This document shows, piece by piece, positions 8,270 to 14,075 of a DNA stretch of 14,075 nt. Numbering within the stretch: the first letter of the stretch is position 1; every line of letters starts with the position of its first letter. The stretch spans positions 1 to 14,075 of the forward strand of contig CAZDML010000048.1 of NCBI GenBank assembly GCA_964506645.1, in the 5' to 3' direction. The notes under the pieces were generated by a model that worked only from the letters and a program-made list of their open reading frames with translations, searched no databases and was not told the origin of the DNA. Position numbers and translations under genes: made by a program. Origin of the DNA: CAZDML01 sp964506645 (GTDB lineage Bacteria > Elusimicrobiota > Elusimicrobia > 2-01-FULL-59-12).

Positions 8270-9064
8270 ATGAGCAGGATTTCGGTGTTGATGTGTCCGC
8301 CCACCCATTACTCCCTTCAGTATGAGATCAATCCATGGATGAAACTGCGTCATCCCCCCGACACGACGCTGGCGGCCAAACAATGGGACCGGTTGTGTCG
8401 CGTGTTACGGGGTCTCGGTGTTCAGGTGAAAACGCTTTCTCAGGTTCCGGGTGCTCCGGATATGGTGTTCACGGCCAATGCGGGGGTGGTTTCGGGCCGA
8501 CTTTTTATTCCCAGTCATTTTCGTTACAAAGAGAGGCGTATCGAGGAAGCCCCATTCAAAGCATTTTTCAAGAAGAACGGATATCTCATAGTCGATGCCG
8601 CGAAACGATTTTATTTTGAAGGCGAAGGGGATTTATTGCCGTACCGCGGATTTCTTTTTGGAGGATACCGATTTCGTTCGCAGCCGCAGGCGCAGCTGCG
8701 GGTCAGCCGTGCCCTGAAAAAGCCGCTCATCGGGCTTGACCTTGTGAATCCGCATTTTTATCACCTCGACACCTGTTTTTGTCCGATTGATGAACGTACG
8801 GTGATGTATTACCCCGGAGCTTTCGATGTCTACGGTCTGAGATTGATTCGTGAGTGCGTGAAGGATCCTCTGCCGGTGAGCCGTGCGGATGCTGACCAAT
8901 TTGCCTGCAATGCGTTTCGTGTTGGACAGACGATTGTGCTGAACCGGGCGAGCGCCTCGCTCAAGCGAGCGCTGAAGAAGCGCGGGTATCGGGTGATTGA
9001 AACACCGACGTCGGAATTTATTAAAGCGGGAGGCAGCGTGAAATGTCTTCTTTTAAAACTCTAA
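8270..9064 (+). CDS. Arginine dihydrolase-like guanidine hydrolase (ArgZ/AgrE N-terminal domain type), stand-alone
   Basis: This 264-residue cytoplasmic enzyme belongs to the amidinotransferase/arginine deiminase/DDAH fold superfamily. It most resembles the N-terminal catalytic domain of cyanobacterial ArgZ/AgrE, which converts arginine to ornithine, CO2 and two ammonia. Visible marks are LMCPPTHYSLQYEINPWM (7-24, with N21), PDMVFTANAG (63-72, with N70), FEGEGD (116-121), FYHLDTCFCP (163-172, with His165) and IKAGGSVKCL (251-260, with Cys259). His165 and Cys259 match the catalytic pair, and N70 sits where ArgZ has Asn71, the residue tied to the two-step dihydrolase reaction; DDAH-type enzymes usually have an acidic residue near there. 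Unlike ArgZ/AgrE (about 700 residues), it ends right after the cysteine and lacks the ornithine cyclodeaminase domain. It overlaps the next gene by 22 bases. Activity assignment is inference; arginine deiminase or DDAH remain possible. Confidence 0.9.
   Translation: MSRISVLMCPPTHYSLQYEINPWMKLRHPPDTTLAAKQWDRLCRVLRGLGVQVKTLSQVPGAPDMVFTANAGVVSGRLFIPSHFRYKERRIEEAPFKAFFKKNGYLIVDAAKRFYFEGEGDLLPYRGFLFGGYRFRSQPQAQLRVSRALKKPLIGLDLVNPHFYHLDTCFCPIDERTVMYYPGAFDVYGLRLIRECVKDPLPVSRADADQFACNAFRVGQTIVLNRASASLKRALKKRGYRVIETPTSEFIKAGGSVKCLLLKL
9028..9033 (+). promoter_or_regulatory. Shine-Dalgarno site for the P5C dehydrogenase gene
   Basis: GGGAGG lies inside the end of the preceding gene, 9 bases before the ATG at 9043, and supports that start within the 22-base overlap. 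Confidence 0.65.
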
Positions 9065-10602
9065 ACGATTTTCGCAACGAGCCGTTCACTGATTTTCAAA
9101 CCCCTGCGGCCCGTGCGGCAATGGAGAAAGCGCTGGCCGATGTGCGACACCAGTTGGGGCGGACGTATTCGCTGATTATCGACGGAAAAAAAGTCGCGTC
9201 GCGCCGCAGCTTCCCTTCGATTAATCCCTCACGATTTAAAGAAATTATCGGGCGTGCCAGTGATGCCGACCGCTCGCAGGCCGATCGGGCATTGGCGGTG
9301 GCCTCGAAAACCTTTGAGTCTTGGAGTCGCCAAAGTGATGCGGTGCGCGCACAAGCCCTTCAGCGCATGGCAGCGATTTTACGGCGCCGTAAATATGAAT
9401 TTTGCGCCTGGATGATTTACGAGGTCGGCAAAAGCTGGACGGAAGCCGATGCCGATGTGTGCGAGGCGATCGATTTTCTGGAGTATTACGCCTTGTGCGC
9501 GCTTGTTCCGATGCCGCAGCTGACTCCAATTCCCTCGGAGAAAAACACGTATGTCGCACGACCCTTGGGGCCTGTAGTCGTCATCCCGCCCTGGAATTTT
9601 CCACTGGCGATATTGGTCGGCATGGCGACGGCCGCTGTCGCGGCCGGCAATACCGTTGTGATAAAGCCTTCCAGCCAATCCCCCGTGATCGCCGCCAAGT
9701 TTATGGAAATCGTGGAAGAAGCCGGCGTGCCGGCAGGTGTGATGAATCTGGTCACCGGTGCGGGCGGCCGTATCGGGGACGTGCTGGTTCAGGACTCGCG
9801 CACGCGCATGATTGCGTTTACGGGATCGAAGGCGGTGGGGGAGCATGTGAACGAACGCGCGGCCGTTCCCGCCAAAGGCCAGCGCTGGATTAAGCGCGTC
9901 ATTGCGGAGATGGGCGGAAAAAACGCCATCGTCGTCGATGCCTCAGCCGATCTTGAGGCGGCGGCGCAGGGCGTGATGGTCTCGGCCTTTGGATTTCAGG
10001 GGCAGAAGTGTTCGGCCTGTTCCCGTGCGTACATCCATGAGGCGGTGTATAACCAGTTCGTCGAAAAGCTGATGGCCCGTGTCGAGGCCATTCGCCAGGG
10101 ACCGGCCTACGACCCTGCGAATTTTATGGGGCCGGTCATTTCAGATTCCGCAATGAAATCGATTTTGGCCTACATGCAGTTGGGGAAGAAGCAGGGCAAA
10201 ACGCTTTCCGGAGCCAATGCCCTGCGCGCAGAAGGATTTTATCTGGCTCCGACGGTGTTCGAACGCTTGCCCGCGTCCTCGCGTCTTTGGAAAGAGGAAG
10301 TGTTCGGCCCACTGCTGGCTTTGGGGAAAGTGAAATCGTTCGCAGAAGGTCTTCACGAAGCCAATAACACGGACTTTGGACTTACCGGTGCTGTGTTCAG
10401 CCGCGATGAGAAAAATTTGGAGTACGCACGCCGTGAATTTTTCTGCGGCAACCTGTATTTTAACCGCAAGTGTACGGGCGCGATGGTTGGCGGCCACCCG
10501 TTCGGCGGATTTAATTTGTCTGGAACCGATTCCAAAGCGGGCGGCCCCGACTATCTCGCCTTGTTCCGTCAGATGCAATGCATTTCCGAAAAACTCGCAT
10601 GA
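9043..10602 (+). CDS. pruA: 1-pyrroline-5-carboxylate dehydrogenase (L-glutamate gamma-semialdehyde dehydrogenase)
   Basis: This 519-residue NAD(P)-dependent aldehyde dehydrogenase oxidises glutamate semialdehyde, the open form of 1-pyrroline-5-carboxylate, to glutamate. The length matches stand-alone P5C dehydrogenases (about 515). Motifs in order: IPPWNFPLAI (181-190, with Asn185 of the oxyanion hole), the cofactor-site loop FTGSKAVG (259-266), EMGGKNA (289-295, with Glu289 as general base), GFQGQKCSACSR (317-328, with Cys323 as nucleophile) and EEVFGP (418-423). The QGQKCSA context is characteristic of the P5C dehydrogenase branch rather than general aldehyde dehydrogenases. The C-terminal GGHPFGGFNLSGTDSKAGG (483-501) is likewise typical of this branch. 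It overlaps the dihydrolase-like gene by 22 bases and the proline dehydrogenase gene by 4, implying translational coupling. The proline dehydrogenase next door makes its substrate, which makes the assignment strong. Confidence 0.96.
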   Translation: MSSFKTLNDFRNEPFTDFQTPAARAAMEKALADVRHQLGRTYSLIIDGKKVASRRSFPSINPSRFKEIIGRASDADRSQADRALAVASKTFESWSRQSDAVRAQALQRMAAILRRRKYEFCAWMIYEVGKSWTEADADVCEAIDFLEYYALCALVPMPQLTPIPSEKNTYVARPLGPVVVIPPWNFPLAILVGMATAAVAAGNTVVIKPSSQSPVIAAKFMEIVEEAGVPAGVMNLVTGAGGRIGDVLVQDSRTRMIAFTGSKAVGEHVNERAAVPAKGQRWIKRVIAEMGGKNAIVVDASADLEAAAQGVMVSAFGFQGQKCSACSRAYIHEAVYNQFVEKLMARVEAIRQGPAYDPANFMGPVISDSAMKSILAYMQLGKKQGKTLSGANALRAEGFYLAPTVFERLPASSRLWKEEVFGPLLALGKVKSFAEGLHEANNTDFGLTGAVFSRDEKNLEYARREFFCGNLYFNRKCTGAMVGGHPFGGFNLSGTDSKAGGPDYLALFRQMQCISEKLA

Positions 10603-11468
10603 GTGTACTCTCGATTCTTTTAGCACCGTTCGCTCGGCGCTTTATTGCTGGGACGCGGTCGGATCAGGCGGTCGCTGCGGCGTTGCGCATGAACGCCAAG
10701 GGGATCCAGGCCATCATCGATTTCCTGGGCGAGGATGTGCGTTCTCCGCAGGATGTGGAGTCCGCCGTTCTGGAATACGAGCAGGTACTTGCGCAAATCG
10801 GGGAACGCCGTGTGCGCGCCTCCATTTCTGTCAAGGCAAGCCAGATGGGAATCCTCCTCTCTCAGGAGCTGTGCGAGAATAATCTACGCCGCCTGGCTAA
10901 AAAGGCGGCGGCGGTCGGGTCCTTTGTGTGGATGGATATGGAGGGCTCGGCGCTGACGCAAAAAACGATCGAGGCGTTCGAAGCACTGCGGAGTGAATCT
11001 GCGAATTGCGGGCTCTGTCTGCAGGCCTACCTCGTTCGAACCGGTGCAGATATCGAACGGCTTTCAAAAAAAGAGTTCCATGTCCGTTTATGCAAAGGAG
11101 CGTACAAAGAGCCCCCGGAAATTTCGTTTACAGGCCGACCCGCCGTAGAGGGCAATTTTCGAATTCTTGCTAGTAAATTGATCGATGCCATTCCCCGAAG
11201 AGTACACCCTGCGATGGCGACCCATGATCCCCTTTTGATTTCAGATCTCAAAAAAATACTTCACCAGCGGCAAGCAACTCCTACGCAGGTCGAATTCCAA
11301 ATGCTTTATGGAATCCAAAACACTCTCCTTGTCTCCCTGGCCCAGGAAGGGTTCCCTGCTTCAGTCTATATTCCCTATGGACGTGCCTGGTTGCCGTACT
11401 TTACCCGCCGTTTGCGCGAAAGACGTGAAAATTGGCTCTTTTTGCTCAAAAACCTCCATAAATCCTAA
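10599..11468 (+). CDS. Proline dehydrogenase (monofunctional, FAD-dependent)
   Basis: This 289-residue enzyme oxidises L-proline to 1-pyrroline-5-carboxylate with FAD, passing electrons to the quinone pool; such enzymes are usually membrane-associated. Family marks: SVKASQMG (77-84), MDMEGS (112-117), LQAYLVRT (141-148), VRLCKGAYKEP (162-172), ATHD (207-210), EFQMLYGIQ (232-240) and the C-terminal VYIPYGRAWLPYFTRRLRER (256-275), whose paired arginines hold the proline carboxylate. The length fits the Bacillus/Deinococcus type (about 300), so it is not a PutA fusion. I chose the ATG at 10599, which overlaps the TGA of the previous gene in the ATGA arrangement; an in-frame ATG at 10578 would add seven residues with no better ribosome site. 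No Shine-Dalgarno site is seen for either, so translation probably depends on coupling. It is the last gene of the operon. Confidence 0.94.
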   Translation: MSVLSILLAPFARRFIAGTRSDQAVAAALRMNAKGIQAIIDFLGEDVRSPQDVESAVLEYEQVLAQIGERRVRASISVKASQMGILLSQELCENNLRRLAKKAAAVGSFVWMDMEGSALTQKTIEAFEALRSESANCGLCLQAYLVRTGADIERLSKKEFHVRLCKGAYKEPPEISFTGRPAVEGNFRILASKLIDAIPRRVHPAMATHDPLLISDLKKILHQRQATPTQVEFQMLYGIQNTLLVSLAQEGFPASVYIPYGRAWLPYFTRRLRERRENWLFLLKNLHKS

Positions 11469-11500
11469 GTTCTTAAAGCGTGTAAATTTGTAGAAAAAAT

Positions 11501-11524
11501 GCTAAAAACTATTGCTTTTTTAGC
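11501..11524 (+). repeat. Perfect 8-base inverted repeat in the gap before the serine hydrolase gene
   Basis: GCTAAAAA (11501-11508) and TTTTTAGC (11517-11524) are exact reverse complements around an 8-base loop. The stem is A/T-rich, so it is weak as a terminator hairpin although it closes with GC pairs. It overlaps the possible -35 hexamer of the downstream gene (TTGCTT, 11513-11518), so an operator for a dimeric repressor is an equally reasonable reading. Such a repeat can arise by chance in A/T-rich sequence. Confidence 0.35.
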
Positions 11525-11540
11525 GAAGAGGGCATAGAAA
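11513..11540 (+). promoter_or_regulatory. Possible promoter of the serine hydrolase gene
   Basis: TTGCTT (11513-11518), a 16-base spacer and TAGAAA (11535-11540, 4 of 6 matches to TATAAT) end 7 bases before the ATG at 11548. Neither hexamer is strong. The purine stretch GAAGAGGG (11525-11532) is 15 bases from the ATG, too far for a normal Shine-Dalgarno site. Confidence 0.35.
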
Positions 11541-11547
11541 CATACTG

Positions 11548-12558
11548 ATGAATCGATTCAAACCCGCATCCAAAGTTTACATGCCTGGCGCTGCCTACAG
11601 CGCCATCTTATGTACAGCTCTGTCACTTATGCTGCTGCTCATGGGCGGTGATCGATCGGCATCCATCGCCATTTCCCAGCCCAATGCCTCTAAATTTCCC
11701 GCCATTCGCGCTGAAGATTGGCAGAGCTTTGATGACGCGGTCCATGCTCGTGCACGCCAATTTTCAGGAACACTGGGTTATGTCATTAAAGATTTGAATT
11801 CTGGGCATGTTGTTTCCAGCCAGGCCGATCGTGCGTTTCCGAGTGCCAGTCTCATTAAGCTCCCGATCATGGTTGCTGTTTTTCAGGCGGTCGAGGACAA
11901 AAAGCTGACACTCGCCCAAACCTTAACGCTCCACCGCCAGGACCGCAAAGGTGGCTCGGGGATTTTGAAATGGTCTCCGGTGGGATCCGTCTTTACGGTG
12001 AGCGAATTGGTGGAAGCAATGATTACGCACAGCGACAATACCGCCGCGCACATGCTGGTGGATCAACTCGGTTATGATTATCTCCAACAGACGTTTCATA
12101 AGCTCGGTCTCCAGGCCACAGAAGTACATCCCGAAGGGTTTCGACTGACCTCGCGCCGCGTGGACGAAGACAACATGACCAGCCCGGCCGATATGGCGAT
12201 GCTTCTCGAAAAAATTTATACACGCCAACTCGTCAGCGAGCAGGCGAGCGACGACATGCTGGGGATTTTAAAACGTCAGCATCTGCGCGACCGACTGCCG
12301 AAATATCTGCCGAGCGGCTGGATGATCGCCCACAAAACCGGACTTCTGCGCCGAGCCTGCCATGATGTGGGCATCGTGTTTAGTCCGAATGGGGACTATC
12401 TGATTTGTGTTTTGACCAACCATGATTCAACGTATAAAGTTGCTAAGCGCTTCATCGCCACGATGGGACGGATCTCGTTTGACTACTACCAGGGCGGGTT
12501 TCACACGCCGATGGTGCAGACTCGCCGCCCCGTCACGACCCTTCCTCCCGCGAGCTAA
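11548..12558 (+). CDS. Class A beta-lactamase-fold serine hydrolase, membrane-anchored or exported
   Basis: The 336-residue product has an N-terminal hydrophobic segment (about 16-33) that should take it across the inner membrane as a signal anchor or signal peptide. The fold is that of penicillin-recognising serine hydrolases of the class A-like group: SLIK (101-104) provides the serine nucleophile and lysine, SDN (162-164) the second motif, and KTG (263-265) the third, followed by the strand HDVGIVFSP (272-280). A region reading EDNMTSPADMAMLL (207-220) matches the helix after the omega loop. I do not find the Glu166/Asn170 pair (ExxxN) of true class A beta-lactamases; the stretch before it (EGFRLTSRRVD) is short. 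Rapid beta-lactam hydrolysis is therefore not expected. A periplasmic cell-wall or esterase-like role is plausible but unproven. It is 3 bases from the next gene, also exported, so the two are likely co-expressed. Confidence 0.92.
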   Translation: MNRFKPASKVYMPGAAYSAILCTALSLMLLLMGGDRSASIAISQPNASKFPAIRAEDWQSFDDAVHARARQFSGTLGYVIKDLNSGHVVSSQADRAFPSASLIKLPIMVAVFQAVEDKKLTLAQTLTLHRQDRKGGSGILKWSPVGSVFTVSELVEAMITHSDNTAAHMLVDQLGYDYLQQTFHKLGLQATEVHPEGFRLTSRRVDEDNMTSPADMAMLLEKIYTRQLVSEQASDDMLGILKRQHLRDRLPKYLPSGWMIAHKTGLLRRACHDVGIVFSPNGDYLICVLTNHDSTYKVAKRFIATMGRISFDYYQGGFHTPMVQTRRPVTTLPPAS

Positions 12559-12561
12559 TTC

Positions 12562-13242
12562 ATGCGCCTTTTAAAATCGATTCGATGTGGGTCGCTGATC
12601 CTGATTACACTCAGTGTCTTGCCGGCACAACCGTTGCGCGCTGAAAACCGTTCTGATATGGTGCGGTACGATTTTGCGGAAGAACGTGTCGTTGATGTGA
12701 CGGTGATCAAGAAGCAGACTGGACAGAAAAAGATTTTGTTCTTCAAGGTGCCCAAGTACACGGAATTTCTCGAAGGGTTCATCCGCGGCATGGTGGTAGA
12801 TTACAGCGATAATCCGGTGGAAGGAGTGCTCGTACGCGTGGGCGATCCCGGGGAAGAAAACAGCATGTTTGATCCAACCGTTACCAATTTTAACGGTATC
12901 TACCGCATTCGTTTTTCTATCCCGTTTGATAAAAAGGGAAAGATTGATATACGTAACAAGCTGGTCTATGCACCAGATTGGGAGCAGAAGCGTGATTCGC
13001 TAGGGAACTCCTATGAACCCCTCGACAAGGAGACCCCGTTCCATCTCTTCTATGACCGATCTAAGAAAGTTCTCGCCTTTGCCGAAGGACTACGCAAAGG
13101 GTTTGTGAATCCCGTTCAAAAAGGTGAGTCCTCGATCAAATCGGGGGATAAGAAAACCAAAAAAGCCAATTCCGGCACCGCAGCGCCGGCGCCCAGCGGT
13201 GGCGGTGACGATTTCTTTAAAGCTTTCGGCGGCGGCTTCTAA
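12562..13242 (+). CDS. Exported protein with a carboxypeptidase-regulatory-like beta domain and Gly/Phe tail
   Basis: The 226-residue product begins with a clear signal peptide (MRLLKSIR, hydrophobic core 10-21, likely cleavage after LRA at 27). Residues about 72-122 (FIRGMVVDYSDNPVEGVLVRV, then TNFNGIYRI) have the pattern of carboxypeptidase-regulatory-like or transthyretin-like beta-sandwich domains: 'G.V.D....P..GV.V.V' followed by 'T...G.Y.I'. The rest (123-190) is unrecognised. From about 188 it becomes a Lys/Ser/Ala/Pro-rich linker ending in GGGDDFFKAFGGGF, which is probably disordered with an aromatic end. It follows the serine hydrolase by 3 bases with no Shine-Dalgarno site, so its translation may depend on the upstream gene. 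A periplasmic or surface structural role is a guess; there is no enzymatic motif. Confidence 0.82.
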   Translation: MRLLKSIRCGSLILITLSVLPAQPLRAENRSDMVRYDFAEERVVDVTVIKKQTGQKKILFFKVPKYTEFLEGFIRGMVVDYSDNPVEGVLVRVGDPGEENSMFDPTVTNFNGIYRIRFSIPFDKKGKIDIRNKLVYAPDWEQKRDSLGNSYEPLDKETPFHLFYDRSKKVLAFAEGLRKGFVNPVQKGESSIKSGDKKTKKANSGTAAPAPSGGGDDFFKAFGGGF

Positions 13243-13264
13243 GTTCTTCCTAAGACGGAAATTC

Positions 13265-13273
13265 TGGTATAAT
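13265..13273 (+). promoter_or_regulatory. Extended -10 promoter of ispH (leaderless arrangement)
   Basis: TGGTATAAT contains a perfect TATAAT (13268-13273) with the extended TGn. There is no convincing -35 at the expected distance, which extended -10 promoters can do without. Only 7 bases separate the hexamer from the ATG at 13281, and no Shine-Dalgarno site fits there, so transcription should begin at or beside the start codon. Confidence 0.7.
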
Positions 13274-13280
13274 ACTCCTC

Positions 13281-14075
13281 ATGAAATTGACATTGGTTCG
13301 ACCTCGCGGATTCTGTGCTGGTGTTGTCCGGGCGATTGATATCGTGGATATTGCTCTGGAAAAATGCCCGCCTCCTATTTACGTGCGCAAAGAAATCGTG
13401 CACAACCGCGCGGTTGTTGAGAATTTCAAGCAGCGCGGTGTGATCTTCATCGATAGTCTTCAGGAAGCCCCGTCCGGCAGTCTCGTGATTTTTAGTGCCC
13501 ACGGCGTGTCTCCTGCCGTTCGCGCCGAAGCCAAGGCCCGCAATTTAAAGGTGATCGATGCAACTTGTCCGCTCGTCACCAAAGTTCATTTGGAAGTCCA
13601 TAAGTACGTTCGCGATGGGTACAGTATTATTTTGATCGGCCACAAAGAACACGACGAAGTTGAAGGAACGACCGGCGAAGCACCGGACAAGATCCAGGTG
13701 GTCGGTAATGTGGAAGAGGTCTCTAAACTCACTGTTCCCGATCCGAACAAGGTGGTGTGTCTGACCCAGACGACATTGAGCGTTGATGAAACCCGCGACA
13801 TCGCGGCAGCCATCAAGAAACGCTTCCCTAATTTGGTGTCTCCCAGCAAAGACGATATCTGCTATGCCACCCAGAACCGCCAGGATGCGGTGAAGGAACT
13901 GATGCGCGCAGGGATTGATCTTCTGCTTGTGGTGGGATCCAAGAACAGCTCCAATTCCATCCGACTGTGTGAAGTCGCCCGCGCCAACGGTGTGGCCTCC
14001 TATCTCATCGACAACGCCTCTGAAATCCAGACGGCCTGGCTGGAAAACGTTAAAAATGTCGGGCTCACAGCGGGT
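13281..14075 (+). CDS. ispH: 4-hydroxy-3-methylbut-2-enyl diphosphate reductase IspH (3' end cut off)
   Basis: IspH carries out the last step of the MEP isoprenoid pathway, reducing HMBPP to IPP and DMAPP with a [4Fe-4S] cluster in the cytoplasm. The visible 265 residues run to the window edge; the full protein is usually about 310, so roughly the last 45 are missing. The three cluster cysteines are present: C12 (RPRGFCAGV), C96 (IDATCPLV) and C194 (DDICYATQNRQ). Substrate-site residues match the Escherichia coli enzyme: H41 (EIVHN), H74 (SAHGVSP), H124 with E126 (GHKEHDEVEGT), a TQTTLS segment at 162-167, and GSKNSSNS (219-226). The start at 13281 matches the normal IspH N-terminus (MKLTLVRPRGFCAGV). 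It sits 38 bases after the exported Gly/Phe-tailed protein and has its own promoter. Confidence 0.98.
   Translation, partial: MKLTLVRPRGFCAGVVRAIDIVDIALEKCPPPIYVRKEIVHNRAVVENFKQRGVIFIDSLQEAPSGSLVIFSAHGVSPAVRAEAKARNLKVIDATCPLVTKVHLEVHKYVRDGYSIILIGHKEHDEVEGTTGEAPDKIQVVGNVEEVSKLTVPDPNKVVCLTQTTLSVDETRDIAAAIKKRFPNLVSPSKDDICYATQNRQDAVKELMRAGIDLLLVVGSKNSSNSIRLCEVARANGVASYLIDNASEIQTAWLENVKNVGLTAG

Noticed and set aside
8270..9064. Naming the hydrolase dimethylarginine dimethylaminohydrolase
   Set aside because: The FTANAG segment carries Asn where ArgZ/AgrE does rather than the acidic residue usual in DDAH, and the neighbours belong to the arginine/proline to glutamate route.
10578..10598. Earlier ATG at 10578 as the start of proline dehydrogenase
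   Set aside because: It gives seven extra residues unlike the usual N-terminus and a 25-base overlap, without a ribosome site. The ATG at 10599 forms a standard ATGA overlap with the previous stop, though the alternative is not excluded.
11548..12558. Calling this gene an antibiotic-resistance beta-lactamase
   Set aside because: The Ser-Lys, SDN and KTG motifs are shared by the wider serine hydrolase group, and the Glu166 region that defines class A beta-lactamases is not evident.
13244..13260. Small hairpin (TTCC/GGAA) between the exported-protein gene and ispH as a terminator
   Set aside because: The stem is only four pairs and has no T-run after it; the stretch is better explained by the extended -10 promoter beside it.
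13239..13502. Minus-strand open frame across the start of ispH
   Set aside because: It is antisense to the strongly conserved IspH N-terminus, including its first cluster cysteine.

Overview
The window is a gene-dense bacterial segment of middling GC content. It carries eight complete genes and two cut by the window edges. Three clues suggest a Candidatus Omnitrophota-like (Omnitrophica) or related uncultivated Gram-negative lineage: an 1856-residue exported protein that strings together unrelated enzyme domains, a degenerate FG-GAP-like tail, and the general gene style. This placement is inferred from the kinds of proteins present, not from a marker gene. Bacterial identity itself is firm, because IspH is unmistakable and several genes have Shine-Dalgarno sites.

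Left block (2-2584, + strand). The 3' end of a possible beta-propeller-type protein is followed by an unrecognised 407-residue protein and a PfkB-family sugar kinase. They are closely spaced, and the second and third have good Shine-Dalgarno sites, so this looks like one transcription unit. It converges, across only 19 bases, on the next gene.

Centre (2604-8174, - strand). A single very large gene encodes an export signal, hydrophobic segments, a J domain with an intact HPD, a class I SAM methyltransferase-like domain, a GNAT acetyltransferase-like domain, an HEFLH zinc-peptidase-like site and C-terminal membrane segments. This is the most unusual object in the window.

Right-centre (8270-11468, + strand, divergent from the giant gene). 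Three overlapping genes form a nitrogen-catabolic operon: an ArgZ/AgrE-type arginine dihydrolase-like enzyme, 1-pyrroline-5-carboxylate (P5C) dehydrogenase and proline dehydrogenase. Together they would turn arginine into ornithine and, separately, proline into glutamate. The step linking the two, ornithine cyclodeaminase or ornithine aminotransferase, is not in the window.

Right end (11548-14075, + strand). A membrane-anchored class A beta-lactamase-fold serine hydrolase is followed 3 bases later by a small exported protein with a carboxypeptidase-regulatory-like beta domain. Then comes ispH, the last enzyme of the MEP isoprenoid pathway, cut by the window edge.

The four genes that start transcription units each have a -10-like hexamer ending 6 or 7 bases before the ATG, without a well-placed Shine-Dalgarno site. 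Three of the five downstream genes have strong Shine-Dalgarno sites. This suggests leaderless transcripts for first genes. I saw no rRNA or tRNA gene, CRISPR array, insertion sequence or attachment site, and no gene-free stretch longer than 300 bases.
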